From: Diphasiastrum complanatum
Lineage: Eukaryota; Streptophyta; Lycopodiopsida; Lycopodiales; Lycopodiaceae
Reading direction: 5' to 3'
Assembly: GCA_029204225.1 (NCBI GenBank)
Contig: CM055109.1
Location: 30,528,698-30,592,697, forward strand
Length of the DNA stretch: 64,000 nt
A model generated the notes under the pieces. That model was not told the DNA's origin and ran no database searches. It worked only from the letters and a program-made list of their open reading frames with translations. Shown here piece by piece: positions 42,831 to 54,585 of the stretch. Each line of letters opens with the position of its first letter. The first letter of the stretch is position 1. A program made the position numbers and the translations under genes.

Positions 42831-44240
42831 TGGTATCAGAATGCATGGCTTTGGATTTACTAGAGTGTAGGACCTAATACGTTCTTGTTTTCAGAGCTAG
42901 TTTATATTCTGCTTGTGTTCAATGTTTGTTCATCGATCATAATGAAAAGTTTAACCTCTAAGATCCACTTGATCAACAAGTTCAACGGAGATAATTTTTA
43001 TATGTGGAAATTCAAGATGAGGATGATGTTATCGAGAAGGAGCTATGGGAGGGCAACCTGTTTCTTACATGCCTGTTTTAGACCAAGAACTGTTGTGAAT
43101 GGTCGATAAATTTTGATTGTCAAAAATCCAGAGGGTTACGTAAACTGTTCAATAGCCAGACCAGCAGAACAAGACATGCTACCCGCATGGGAAGCAAAGG
43201 ATGGCAAAGCACTTGCCATTGTATCCTTGAATCTAAAGAACACTCAGATTGCTCACTTATCAAACAGTACCACCTCCAAATAAGCGTGGGATATCTTAAC
43301 AAGTATTTATGAGTCTTCAGATGTATTGACTCGTCTCTTTTTGAGAAAGAATGCCCTTACACTCAAGATGAGCCTAGGCACCCCAGTTAGTGATCATCTA
43401 AACGAGTTCAAACAGTTGCTAAATCAACTTGCTGCAATAGGCTCTCCTATTTCTGAAGAAGAATCAACAATGTCTCTTCTCGCCAGTCTTCCATCCTCCT
43501 ATGACAACCTAGTATTACTCTTGAGCAATACTCCTGCGTTGTCACTCCAAATGCTGACAACAAGTCTATTGTAGGAAGAAGTTACGAGAAAGAGCTTATC
43601 TACAACGAGTACCAAGTCAATGGCATTATACTCTAATAAGCAGCAGTCCAAAAAGAAGAACTTCAAGGACAAGAAGACAGCCAAATTCAACGCAACAACA
43701 ACAATAGTAGCACAATCGACAACAACAACCAGCCAATTACAACATCAAAGACTGTCAGATCCTTAAGCAGAATGAAACGAGAAAAAAAATGCAATAGCAC
43801 CAGGAAGGAGTTTTTGACTCTGTCAGAAATTTCCAAGAAGATGAGAAGGTGCTAATGGTACAAGATCAACCACGCAAAGATGCCTATGAATGGTATCTCG
43901 ATTCAAGTGCTTCACAGCACATGACACCGTGTAACAACCTATTCTCTACTCTCATAGCCACGGAATCAAAGTACATTTTCTTCGGAGACTCAAACTCACA
44001 CAAAGTTGAAGGCCAAGGCTCCATTTGAGTATAGTTCCCTGATGGCATCACTAGCCAGTTAGACGGTGTACTTTATGTACCCAAGTTAACAAAGAATCTG
44101 TTGTTTATAAGCAAGATCACTGATCAAGGCTATAGAGCTTTGTTTATTGCTAGACGATGTGCTTTTATTGATGAAATCCTCTCTGCACACAGAGAAGAAA
44201 ATTTGTATATCTTTTGTCACGATTATGCACTTTCTGTGAG
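42831..44240 (+). mobile_element. Ty1-copia element F, 5' half
   Basis: PBS TGGTATCAGAATGC at 42,831 (initiator tRNA-Met type), so an LTR lies upstream (start not defined). Gag from 42,942 (KSLTSKIHLINKFNGDNFYM, the copia gag N-terminal motif), frame broken at about 43,030, then gag core 43,140-43,575 (TRLFLRKNALTLKMS, GTPVSDHLNEFKQLLNQL, LLASLPSSYD). Protease WYLDSSASQHMT at about 43,893. GAG-pre-integrase start at about 44,200. Stops and shifts throughout; RT, RNase H and most of IN are absent. Confidence 0.8.
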
Positions 44241-44245
44241 TAACT

Positions 44246-44875
44246 TGTGAGAGATTTCAATTAGTTTAGTCTAGTTTAGTCATATTTTGGTAAATTGTCA
44301 ATATGAGGCCAAAACTCATTTCAGACTTAAAGATAAACTTTTTGAAGTTATATTAGTTTAAAATACATTCAATAATCACTTTTTGAAAGTGTGAGAAAGT
44401 TGGTAGTCGAGTTTGAGAGAGATTCAAATTTGAATGTTGGGTACATTGAATCTAGACCCAAAAATAATAAGGTTTACATTTTGGAGGGAAAGCCAAGTGG
44501 TCAAATAGGGTTTGGACCTGATAAAAGGATGCAACTCGTGGAGAGACACATCTTCTCTCTTCTCTCTCTCATTTCATCATTATACATGGTCCTCTTTGGG
44601 TTCTACTACTCATTGGTGCACTCTCATGATGTTATCTTGCAATTATATGTGTAGAATAATCATTTATTGCTATTTTCAATTCCACACGTGTGAAATACAG
44701 TAGGGTACTGTAATTGTATGGATAGCAAACAAATTTTATATTTTGGTTCATGTTTGCATCTCATTTTGTATGTAGATGCTGAATTTTCTACATTGGCAGA
44801 ATTGTTGGTTTGCTCCTTATTGTAACCAAAGATTTGGTACATGGATTGGATCTTGAATAGTCGGAGATCCTTCAA
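44246..44875 (+). mobile_element. 5' LTR of copia element E
   Basis: Ends directly before a perfect initiator-Met PBS (44,876). The start near 44,246 (TGTGAGAG) is inferred from where element F similarity stops. No second LTR in the window for comparison. Confidence 0.5.
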
Positions 44876-44888
44876 TGGTATCAGAGCT
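44876..44888 (+). other. Primer-binding site of copia element E
   Basis: TGGTATCAGAGCT, complementary to the 3' end of initiator tRNA-Met, the usual copia primer. Confidence 0.85.
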
Positions 44889-45398
44889 ATTTTGTTTCGG
44901 TTTATGAAAGGATCAGCCACATTTATCAAAGATTTGGAGGAGTTACCAATGCTAGAGCATGCTAGATTGATCTCTACTCAAAAATCAGCATTTTTGCATG
45001 TGTAGAATTGATCTTTTGTAGGTCAAAACTCAATATAGGTTTATATACTTGATCAATTATGACATCACACTTGTTTTACTGGAATTAGATGATTTTTGGT
45101 GCATTAGTAAGGTCTCATTGGAGGCTACAAGATGGTATATCAAGTTTTTAGAAATTGCATGTAGAATTTGAGATATTCAATTTTTTGTGATTTTGTCAAA
45201 ACCCTAATTTTGATTGGATCTCTAGTTTTTGAGGTTATTGAACTTCATTTGAGTGTGTTTCAATCTTAGGAAGTGGCAAGAATCATTAGATTGAGGATAG
45301 ATCATAGATTGATCAAGATTTCACTATTCTATGTGTTGATTTTCTAGTTAGAAGTGCTAGAAGAGATTTAAGAGGTTCCATATCTTTGTGATTTCTTC

Positions 45399-46556
45399 TT
45401 GAGTTCATTTGTTGACATTCAAGAGAGTGATTTGTGCATTGGAACAGGTTGGAAGAAGAAGATCAGGTCACTTCAACATGGCTACAAGTGGAGGCTTTAT
45501 GTTGAAGGCAATGATAGGCTTACCTCAATCAACTATTCTACTTGGAAGGTGAGGATGGAGTCCTTATTGGAGATGAATGAGTTGATGGATATTGTTGTAG
45601 GTTTGGAGGAGAGACCAGCAACTCAACAAGATCAAATGAGGTATGACAAGAGAGCAAAGAAAGCTCTACACATGATTAAGATGAATGTTACCAATGAACT
45701 TCTCAAGGAGATTGGTAAGTGCACATCATCTTTGGAGGCTTGGGAAGCTTTGAAGAAGCTTTATGAATCCAAGTCTACATCTAGAGTGTTGACTCTAAGG
45801 AGGCAAATCTTTCAAAGTTTGCAAAAGAAGTAAGAGAGTACTCATGCTTTTGTTTTGAGGGTTAAAGCATTCAATGATGAGTTAGCATGTATTGATGAAA
45901 GCATTAAGGAGGTAGAACTTGTTCAAGTTATACTTAATGGCTTGTTGGAAGGTCATGCTAATCTTGTTCAAAGCATTTCTATTCAAAAGACTTTGCCAAG
46001 TATTGTGGATTTGCAAGAGATCTTGGTGAATGAGGAGTATAGGCTTCAATCAAGAGGAGGTGGATCTACATCAACATCTCATTATGAAGAGGAGGCTATG
46101 TATATCAAAGGCAACTTCAAGGGCAAAGGCAAGTGGTCTAAAGGGCAAGATCAAGGTGAGACTTTCTCTTTTGGCAAAAAGAAAAATAAGTCAAAGTTGA
46201 AATACTTCTATTGTGGAATCAAAGGGCATTCTGCTCATGAATGTTTGAAGAAGCAAAGAGATGAAGGTAGCAAGCAAATCAACTTTACTACTAATGATGA
46301 GGATCTAGGTGGTGGTGATTCTCTTTTGATGTGTTCTTCAAGTCCAATATCAAGTGAAGGTGACAAAGATTCATGGTGGATTGATATTGGAGCTAGTTCC
46401 CACATGACTAGTCACAAGGAGTTCTTTACTTCTTTGGTCACTTATGATGGAGCCAAGAAAGCAAGTCACATGGCCAATGGTGGTGAGTGTGTGATTGAAG
46501 GTATTGGTTCAATTCCTATTTGTCTCTCTACTAATAGAGAGACAAATAGAAATTGA
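45399..46556 (+). pseudogene. Copia element E gag and protease start
   Basis: Two open pieces (45,399-45,833 and 45,855-46,556), separated by a TAA at 45,831-45,833. Gag core: NYSTWKVRMESLLEMNEL, LEAWEALKKLYESKS, RVLTLRRQIFQSLQ, then AFNDELACIDESIKEVELVQ. Zinc knuckle YFYCGIKGHSAHEC, whose first Cys is Tyr. Protease WWIDIGASSHMT, where DSGAS has become DIGAS. The frame ends at a hairpin where element A begins on the other strand. Confidence 0.85.
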
Positions 46557-46557
46557 A
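46508..46557. repeat. Near-perfect 50-bp hairpin at the E/A element junction
   Basis: CTATTTGTCTCTCTA (46,516-46,530), loop CTAA, TAGAGAGACAAATAG (46,535-46,549); outside one mismatch the pairing goes on through TTCAATT/AATTGAA. Arms are 23 nt with one mismatch. The left arm is copia coding sequence (GSIPICLS); the right arm is its snap-back copy. Confidence 0.85.
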
Positions 46558-46559
46558 GG

Positions 46560-47060
46560 CGACACCCATTCAGTATGCTCTATTTCATAAATAAAATCAG
46601 CATCTAACTATTTCTGCAACTCTTGCTTGATCAGCTCTATATAATTCAGGTTTCAGCAATAGTAACGACTCACCTTGGGGACTGCTCCATCCACCAAGGG
46701 TATAGTATGCTGGACTACGGTTGGAGGAATACCCTTCGGATCACTATAATTCCAAGCAAAACAATTCTTGTATTCCACCAATAACAAAGTAGCCTTTTGA
46801 ATTGAGTGGGCGTTAACTGCTCTCCCACATGCACTATCTTTTCTTCTTCACCTGGCTCGTCTAGATTCATTGGTTGCATTCACGCAGGTCCTTCGAAGAC
46901 TTGCTTCGCTGGTTCTTGACTTTGATCAGGTTCTCATTGAGCTTGCAACATCATAATTACTACGTCGTCTAAGGTATAGTTCTTGAAGGTCTCAAGCATC
47001 TCATGAATTGGCGTTCGACAAGATTTCTCCTTCATCATATTGGTCTTACATCAACTGGTA
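46560..47060 (-). pseudogene. Start of element A reverse transcriptase region
   Basis: In broken frames: GEE.KIVHVGEQLTPTQFKRLL, GIPPTVVQHTIPLVDGAVP and KPELYRADQARVAE, the gypsy stretch leading into RT (VQHxIPLxxGAxPVRQ). Stops at the junction. Confidence 0.6.
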
Positions 47061-47178
47061 TTCTTTGGATTATCAGTCATCTATGAAGAAGATGACGCTG
47101 CGTCTGGGTCCATTCGAACTGACTGACTTCAAGGAATCCATCACCTTATTTTTTTCTTTTCTGCTCACATAGTTGGGT

Positions 47179-47955
47179 TCATCCTTGTTGTCTTTCATGG
47201 ATGCAAATATTCACATCCACCGTGGCTATGGCTTCCTTTGGTAGATCGCTCCATCGGATCACCTGGTTGTGATGTTGTCTCAACTGGTTCTTCTTGTTGG
47301 CAGGTGCCTTGGGTGGATCTTTCTTGGAAACTTTCGCCATTGCAGATTTCTGTGGTGGTTGAGTTGGTACTTTCTTCATTCCATAATGATTTGGGTCCAT
47401 ATGTTGCACAACCTGTTCATCTGTCAGCTCAATCTCCTGGTTATAAGTAAAAGCATGTTGCCAAGAGACTAAATCATCATCCACAAAGTTCTCAATAGCT
47501 TCCTCTAACAGCCATGCAATATTGATCATGTTCACCCCAAAAGTTATTGGTGTGTCCAACATATAGCACCTGGGTGAAGATGTGTTGGGTTCTAGATCTG
47601 AATCATGTTGACTAGAATTCTCAGCCATACAGTCAACAGTTGTTAATGCGTCTGTCCATCTCATGATATCTGTTTCAAAATCGTAGTGACCTCCCCTGGC
47701 TTGCCTAGGGCGATCGATCGTATGATCAGTGGTGGACGATCTATCGTCAGCTTTTGGTGCAATAGGTTTAACCGCCCATGTGGTTGGATCAACCTTTACA
47801 ACATGCTCCCTATTTTCAAAGGTAAGTTTTCCGGTTCTCCAGTTGTGAACCACTTGCGCAGTCCTCAACCACAATCTTCCTAGTAAAACGCGGTAGGCAG
47901 ATGGGGACTCTGGTATGTCCATCACCACGAAAGTGATCACAAATTGCATTCCCAT
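47179..47955 (-). pseudogene. Element A: region after protease 2
   Basis: 258 open codons. AYRVLLGRLWLRTAQVVHNW then TGKLTFENREHVVKVD is the end of the retropepsin fold and following strand (usual LLGRPWL). Beyond it an acidic spacer, TDIMRWTDALTTVDC and IELTDEQVVQHMDPNHYGMK, and a basic KKDPPKAPANKKNQ stretch that I do not recognise. The same order of blocks occurs in degenerate form after protease 1. Confidence 0.65.
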
Positions 47956-48034
47956 TATTTTACAGGGATGTCGTCAACTACACCTTTTGGTTTTACACAG
48001 GACTCTAGTAGTTTAATGGCAAATCTTGTTGGCT

Positions 48035-48295
48035 TCAATCCTTGCACACCCCATTTCTGTACAAAGTAATGGAAATCAAATTTACACCTGATCCTCCATC
48101 TACTATTGTTGCCTCATCCTCGAATCTCTTGTGCTTGACTGGTAGGGTGATGTTGTGTTCTCCACTTTCCCATGCTGCCCCAATGTGGAAGATGTTACTT
48201 GTTTCTTCATAGCTTGCACAATATATGGACTCTGGTGTTACTAGTTCCACTTCAGCTTTGGCCCATTCTGCCAAGAGGCTCTTGGCTTGTGGCAC
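48035..48295 (-). pseudogene. Element A protease 2
   Basis: 86 open codons. EDEATIVDGGSGVNLISITL is the retropepsin active-site turn; DGGSGVN is a form seen in plant gypsy elements. Continues, after a frame break near 47,955-48,035, into the LLGRLWL end. Confidence 0.65.
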
Positions 48296-48526
48296 AATCT
48301 ACAGTAATTCTCCAAGGGATAAACTAACACGGCTTGCTAGCAAACTTGCGAGCACTTCAGTGTGTGGATCCTCGGGCTCCACTATGTGGAAATGTGGTTC
48401 GTGATGGTGCAACCAATCGTTTTGATCAGTTCTCAATGGTGAGCCCACTTGTGGTACTGGTTCTTCAGCAATAGGAGGTTCCGTAGGTATGTCTCTTGTT
48501 TAAGCTTTTTCTTCCTCTTGCGCTTT

Positions 48527-49444
48527 CTACACCCAATAGCGTATCTTCTGATATTGTCTTCCTTTTTTTCTCACATTCAGATATGGTCCTACAGTTGAGG
48601 GTTGTTCTTCTGATACTGATGGGGGTGGTGAGGGTGCCACTTCCTTCCACTTTTGTGCTCGTGTGACTGCTAGCACTGGGGCTTGAGAGTGTTGTTTTTC
48701 TGGTGGCAACCCTCCTGGAATTGTTGTGGGTTGTACTATGACTAGATTCAGTGGTGCACTCATTCCAGGTCTTAATGGACAATTCTCGTAATAGTGTCCA
48801 TAGCCGCATTCTTGGCAGAAGGATGTGTATTGTCCCTTGTATGGACATTCCGCAATTCTATGGCCTTCGCCACATCCGTGGCAGCCGTAATTCCTCCCTC
48901 CGTGATGCTGAGGTTGAGCTGCATAGGTTGCATAATATTCGTTAATGGTAGAATCTACAAAGGGTCTGTAAGGCCCGTACCATTGATGCTGCTCAGGTTG
49001 AGGTGGTGCGGGTACTTCGTGCTCCACTGCTGTCAAGTTCACATGGGTATATACTTTGGGTTTGGGCTTGTATGTTTGTGTGTTGGGTACCTTGGATGTC
49101 ACTTGGACGTGATCCAATGATCCTGGTGTCGTTATCTCCTTAGGAATTGATTTTGGCGAATAAGGTTGTGCATCTAGATATAGGAGTACATGTTCATCTG
49201 TCATGTCTACATCATCCATGGAAAGAATACCTTCTTCCAAAACATGGGCGGTAGAGACACTAGGTTCTCCTGGGCACCACGCTATAGGAATCGGGTCAAT
49301 CATCATAAGTGGGATGATGGGTGTGTCAATGTCTGTAGAGGATGGGAGAATATCCACATCTGCTGCAGCAGTTTCGATATGACATCGATTGGAATCAGTA
49401 TAGTCCATAGTGGCTAGGGCGTGACCCCAATTGATTATGTCCAT
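48527..49444 (-). pseudogene. Element A nucleocapsid module 2 with two short zinc knuckles
   Basis: 305 open codons. MDIINWGHALATMDY and MTDEHVLLYLDAQPYSPK repeat the spacer of the 47.2-48.0 kb piece. Then two knuckles, CHGCGEGHRIAEC and CQECGYGHYYENC, both CX2CX3HX4C, one residue shorter than the usual CX2CX4HX4C. A VLAVTRAQ motif follows, as after the knuckles in module 1. Confidence 0.7.
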
Positions 49445-50083
49445 GGATCTCGTATAGTGATCTTTTGGTTAAATCAGGATGCGATTCATCATATTTTGTG
49501 GATGACCAATCATCGTATACCTTGGCGGGCTTAACATGGCCTGTTGAGTCAACCGTGACTCGTTTATCGTGGTTACCAAAGGTAATTTTGCTATGCTTCC
49601 AATCTTGGACAACACCTGCCATCTGGAGTCAGGGTGTACCAAGAAGGAGTTTATATGTATTGTTATCTTCTGGTAAATCTAAGATGACACAATCTAGCAC
49701 AAATTTGACACCTGCTATGCGAACTTTTATATTTGATAAATGACCAACAAGTCAGTAACTCGTTGATCAGCCATGCGAAGTTTATATCGTGGTTGATCGA
49801 GGGTATGGAAGCCCCATGACTTTGCCAATGAAAAAGCCATTATATTAATGCCTGATATGCTATCTAGGATAGCGGATACTGTGGGATAGTCTTTATAGGA
49901 CAAAGGTAGGGTGATGCTAGTCCCCTTAGCAACACCTATATTCAACAGATTCATAGGAATCTGGGAAATTTCAAGAATCTCTTCTATTTTTCGCTGTTCA
50001 TCAAGAATAGTAGGCAGCTGAAGATTTCGATGGATATAACATTGAAGCCCAGTGAAGGATTTTATTGCGGTATGAAACGACAT
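49395..50083 (-). pseudogene. Element A protease 1
   Basis: AILDSISGINIMAFSLAKSW is the active-site turn with DSI where DSG/DGG is expected. It continues, across stops, to YKLLLGTP and AGVVQDWKHSKITFGNHDKR, the same post-protease block as in module 2. Catalytically dead as read. Confidence 0.65.
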
Positions 50084-51219
50084 GGTGAGTTGAGCTTGCA
50101 GGAGGTCAGAAAATACTTCAAGTCCCTATAGGGATTGCTCCTTCTCAGGGATATGAGCTGAGAACAAACTTTCTGTATGTTCTTCCTCTCGCAAAACTCA
50201 TCTTGAAACTCATTGTATTGTCGTTGTTCCACCTTTGGGTCTGGGTAATCTTTTGGTAATGTGGAAGCCGTCAAGTGGCTTCTCTGGGGGTCAGCTGATT
50301 TGACATTATTTTGTTTCTGTTCTTGTTGTTGGCGTTGTGCTCTAGTGAGAACTCTAACAGGTTCGGATGATATGTGATGTGTTGGAAGGATCCTGTTAGG
50401 TTGTTTAGGACAATCTCTGAAGCTGTGTTTGCGAACACAGTCTGGACATTCCGCATGGTATTGGTTTTTAATTTTACAGTCGGCCATGAAATGTCCTGTT
50501 TCGCCACAAATAAAGTAGCGGTTGCTCATTGGGCCTGTGACAATAGCATAACCATCTTGGATGGCTAGCTGTGCTGGATTTTCTGGTGGTGTTGAATACT
50601 CATCTCGTTTGCACGAGCATGAGTTGTCTGTTTGATATTGTTGAGAACTAACAGATGGAAGTGTTGTATCTTGATTATAGGAGTGATCATAGGAGTTTTC
50701 AACAAGATGTGTATGTGCAGACTCTCGAGGATTACGATGTTTTTGTGCTCCTAGATTGGGTTGTCCTCGTGGAGGTGGTCCTAAGAGTGCCAATTGTGGT
50801 TGAGGTTCATGTCTAGGTTGTCTGGGCAACTCTTGTATATGGACTTGGTTGTTTCGTGGTTGGTAGTGCGTGTGTTGGTTTTGTGAAACAAACGATTGTC
50901 GAAGAGGTTGAGTATGTCCTCCTGACTGGTTGTGAGGCTGGTACCTCGGGTTATAATAGCAATAAAGAGAAGTATGTCCCATAAAGTCGCAGATGTCACA
51001 TTTGATCAAGGAAGTATCTGGGACCGGTTGGCATGAAGTGCACTCATTGCCAGTGTGTGCACCTCGACAGTGAGGGCACCACGTGTTCTCTCGTCTATGG
51101 TGGATGTGGCCTGTGGGTAACTGACCCAAAATCGAACTTTGGATAGACTTAAGAGTGTTTTGAAATTCTTTCATGAGTTTCTCCATCTGTTGTTGGTGTT
51201 GTTGGTTAAGCAACTCCAT
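50062..51219 (-). pseudogene. Element A nucleocapsid module 1 with four zinc knuckles
   Basis: 385 open codons. Knuckle pairs: CPHCRGAHTGNEC (CX2CX3HX4C) with CDICDFMGHTSLYC (canonical), then YFICGETGHFMADC (first Cys is Tyr) with CPDCVRKHSFRDC (CX2CX3HX4C). The linker is rich in Gln, Pro and His. RVLTRAQ precedes a Gln-rich tail. Starts in a coiled, Gln-rich segment (NQQHQQQMEKLMKEF). Confidence 0.75.
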
Positions 51220-51240
51220 CTATGTTTTCCACAACTGTTC

Positions 51241-52061
51241 TCAAGTTTCATCGTTTGGTCGAGCTTCTTGGACAGCACGATGTGCTCTCCATTCACATGG
51301 TTCATCGACATCAGAGCCCTCGTCTTCCTCTCGAATGGCGTCAGACATGGCTTGTTTCAATGATGTATATTCATCATTGGAACAAAGTTCACATCTTATC
51401 CATCGTGGGAGTCCAACAAGGAACCAAATTATGAGCATAGACTCAATGGGTTGTTCTTGTACCTGACTTTTTAATATTTTAAATCGTTCAATATAGTCAC
51501 GTACTTTCTCGTCTTTTGTCATTTTGATGTTAGTTGCTTGACAAAAGGACTTTCTATCAAGAGAAATCGCTTGAAGCATTTGATAAAGACCTCTTTCAAG
51601 AGTGACCAGTCACGTTTATCTTCACGATCAAGGTTAAAAAACCATTCTTGTGCTCGATCGATCATGGTCATCGAAAAGAGCTATACCATAGCTTCCGATG
51701 ATGTTTCACCATAGACGTCACATGCATTCTCAAAGACTTGAAGAAATCTTTGAGGATCAGTGTTACCATTGTACTTAGGTAAATCTAGTTTTGGGGTACG
51801 TTTTTCAATACGTGGAACATTATTCGCAAAAGCTCCGTTTAAGTGAGCTCGTGCATGTGAAGATTCGGCAGCATGAAAATGTGGTCATTCATATGGAGCT
51901 TCATAACGCATGGGTTCCCATCTGTCGAATGGGTTGGTGGATGGCTCTTGGACTTGAGATTTCATCAGAGAATTTATGTTAAATCGAGCTTGTTCGATGG
52001 ATGGGGAGACCATCGTTGGTGGATAGCCCTCCATAGAATTCGGATCGTAAGGGCGATCCAT
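51241..52061 (-). pseudogene. Element A gag capsid region
   Basis: ATG at 52,061. LDLPKYNGNTDPQRFLQVFE and DRAQEWFFNLDREDKRDWSL fit the Ty3-gypsy retrotransposon gag domain (PxFxGxxDPxxxLxxF, AxxWFxxL). After a frame break at about 51,580 it continues VRDYIERFKILKSQV and PRWIRCELCSNDEYTSLKQ. Internal stops at about 51,890 and 51,680. Confidence 0.75.
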
Positions 52062-52069
52062 AACAACTT

Positions 52070-53100
52070 GTAGAGTATCGTATGATTGTGTAAATAGGCT
52101 CTTGGACGCTTGTTACGGTGGCTACAGTTGTTGGAATGCAGTTGCTATGGGTCCACGGTGGCTACGAGTGCAATGCGACCAGTGGCGGTTGATACGGCTG
52201 AATGTGGTGGCAGCGGTCTAATGCGGTGGTAGTAGTTTAATGCAGTGGTTGCGGTCTGTTGTAGTATGTATGGTGGGAGCGTGTCATGTGTAAGGCATAG
52301 TGCATCAGATGCAAATGGGAATAGATGGAGGTAGATGTAATCGGTGGCGAGGATGTCGAGTGGAGATGGATGCGGTTAAATGCAGTACCGTAGAGTTTTT
52401 TTTTGATAATAGGATGGACGTATGCGGAAAATGATTGAGTATAATCAGAATGCGGTGGAGCAGTCAAATTCATAGGTGGTCGTTATATTACGATCTTGCA
52501 ATTTCCACGATTCGAGGAGTGACAAGAGTGAATGACAGTGAGTTGCGTGTGGTGGCGATGGTGGACGGATCCTATAGTTCTGGATGGAGGGCAATGGTTT
52601 GCGGTGGGTGATGTACTTACGGATTACGGTGGATTGCAAGTCCGTACAGATTGCGATGGGTTGCGGTCCTCATAGTTAGCGACGTTTGCAGTCATATAGT
52701 TTGTGATGGGTTACGATTGGTGGCGGTAGAATGTATGTATGCGGATTATTATGGGTGAAGGAATGACGTGAGTGGATTGTGGTCGCTACAGCTCAATATG
52801 GCAGGTGGAATCTCTGGGATTCAATTTATACCATTGGAAGAGTGTAGGTGTGTGATGGCGGTGCTTACAATAGGTGTGGTGCTATTGTTGACGATAGTTG
52901 TGGCTCAAGGCGATCACTACGGTGTATGGTAGGTGTGTGCGATGGCTACGGTGCAAGGTGTGAAGCAATGGGATTTTGTTGAATCTATTCCCTACGGCTC
53001 AATGCAGTTCTCACGGTGCAGAGCGGTCACTACGGGGCAACGCGGTTGTTACGGTTGGAAGGTGGTCACAATGATTGTAGTGTGTTTTATGATGGTCTCA
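52070..53100 (-). repeat. CCGCA-word leader region of element A
   Basis: A kilobase of degenerate short words; on the plus strand GCGGTGG, TGCGGT, ATGGGTTGCGGT. The inverted counterpart in element B is 60,180-61,240. No coding meaning is evident. Confidence 0.6.
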
Positions 53101-53590
53101 ACGGTTCAAGGGCCGGTTGAGATCTGAGACCATCCGTCGGTCGAGAACTGACGCGAGGGCGTCGGTGGAGACCTGACGCGAGGGCGTCGGTCGAGATCTG
53201 ACGAGAGATCGTCGGTTGAGTTTTGACGCGAGGTCGTTGGTTGAGTGATGACGCGAGGTCGTCGGTTGAGATTGGGACGGAAGCTGTCGATCGAGATCTG
53301 ACACGAGGTCGTCGGTCAAGATCTGACGTGAGAGCGTCGGTTGAGACATGAGCAAATGCGTCAGTTGAGACATGAGCAAATGTCTCAACTGACGAGCAAA
53401 TGCGTCGGTTGAGACATGAGCAAATGCATCGGTTGAGACTTGAGCAAATGCGTCGGTTGAGATTTAAGCAAATGCGTCGGTTGAGACGTAAGCAAATGCG
53501 TCGGTTGAGACGTAAGCAAATGCGTTGGTTGAGACTTAAGCGAATGCGTCGGTTGAGACTTAAGCAAATGTGTCGGTTGAGACTTAACTC
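53100..53590 (-). repeat. Leader minisatellite of element A
   Basis: About 20 units of 24-25 bp with the core CGGTTGAGA on the plus strand: GTCGGTTGAGATCTGACGCG-type units at 53,100-53,345 and GCGTCGGTTGAGACTTAAGC-type units at 53,346-53,590. Read as protein it gives 8-residue repeats (LLKSQPTH), most likely incidental. Confidence 0.85.
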
Positions 53591-53822
53591 AAGACATGAC
53601 AGGATTGTTCTATAGTGGCTCGGTCGAGAGTCAATGTGTAGCAGTCCGATCCAGACGAGAGTCGTGGCTCGGCTTGGAAAGGAGCGTGAAGCGTCGATTG
53701 AGACTGAGCTTTGTGCTAGTCAAGATGAAAGTGGTGTGGTCTATAATGAAGGTGTGAGAGTCCTGAGAGCGATGGTTGTACTGCACAGATCAGAATGGTT
53801 TGGGGCTGTTTAATGTCTATGT

Positions 53823-53840
53823 AGCTGCGGAATGGCGCCA
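53823..53840 (-). other. Probable PBS of element A
   Basis: Minus strand TGGCGCCATTCCGCAG, two bases after the LTR end TGTGAACA. The first seven bases fit tRNA-Asp; the rest has diverged from GTTGCCGGGGA. Confidence 0.5.
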
Positions 53841-53842
53841 AA

Positions 53843-54585
53843 TGTTCACAAGTTCCACTCTATCTGTGAACATGGTTCTTGGGTTTCTTTACTTCTTCGT
53901 TCTTTCTTCTGTAGTTATGGTTCTTACGAATCTTCTTCTTTATTAGAACAGTTGTGTTACTCAGGTTGCACCGTGTATTTCCCAGCCTGTCAATGGGAGT
54001 CACGGATCCAATACTCAGCTACATGCATTAACCAGCCATGTAACCAGTCTTAGCTCAAGAAGATCAACGTTTTGGAATAGGGAGTATTCCTACCACTATC
54101 TACTAAATCAGAAAGCAATCAAGAACAAGATTAACTACTCAAACAAGAAACTAGATTTCTAACAACATAGCAATAGTCCAAGAATCAAGAAACACTCATT
54201 TCTTGATGCTTAGATTGCCCAAGAACAATCAAGAGCTGGAATGTAAGAAAGTATGCAAGATCTACACCACAAACCAGCCTATTTAGTTTACTTGCATGCT
54301 GATTCCTACCTTATTCAACAAACAAGAAATGAATCCTAATCCACAACTAAGTAAGAAACAAGAAAACAAGATCCTAGTTAATCCACAATACAAGGAAGTC
54401 AAGCATGCTCATAGAAACTTCACCCAAGAACATTGCCATGAACAAGGAGCTTAACAATTATCAAGAACTCATGGAGGATCCTCTTTATTTGCTCAAGAGA
54501 ACTTTTGTGCCAAAGCTCCACTTGAGTCAACTCCTCCCTAACCATATTCATCTTGAAAAATGATAAGTGCATAGCTAGTGGCATT
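53843..54585 (-). mobile_element. LTR of element A
   Basis: Inverted similarity to 58,500-59,470: for example GCAAGAT[CT]TACACCA and CAGCCTATTTAGTTTAC at about 54,260-54,300 match the complement of 58,935-58,975. The end next to the PBS is a hairpin (TGTTCACA, 53,843-53,850, with TGTGAACA, 53,865-53,872). The outer end is lost at copia fragment G. Confidence 0.65.

Larger units (their letters stand above)
46558..54585 (-). mobile_element. Ty3-gypsy element A (minus strand), truncated in RT
   Basis: Order on the minus strand: LTR (about 54,585-53,843), PBS (about 53,840), leader with minisatellite (53,590-53,100), CCGCA-word region (53,100-52,070), gag, then NC/protease module 1, NC/protease module 2, and the beginning of RT, cut at 46,558. 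Its LTR and leader are inverted relatives of those of element B. Confidence 0.8.

Noticed and set aside
53346-53590. Regular short repeats resembling a CRISPR array
   Set aside because: Units are contiguous with no unique spacers, and this is a plant genome; it is a minisatellite in a retrotransposon leader.
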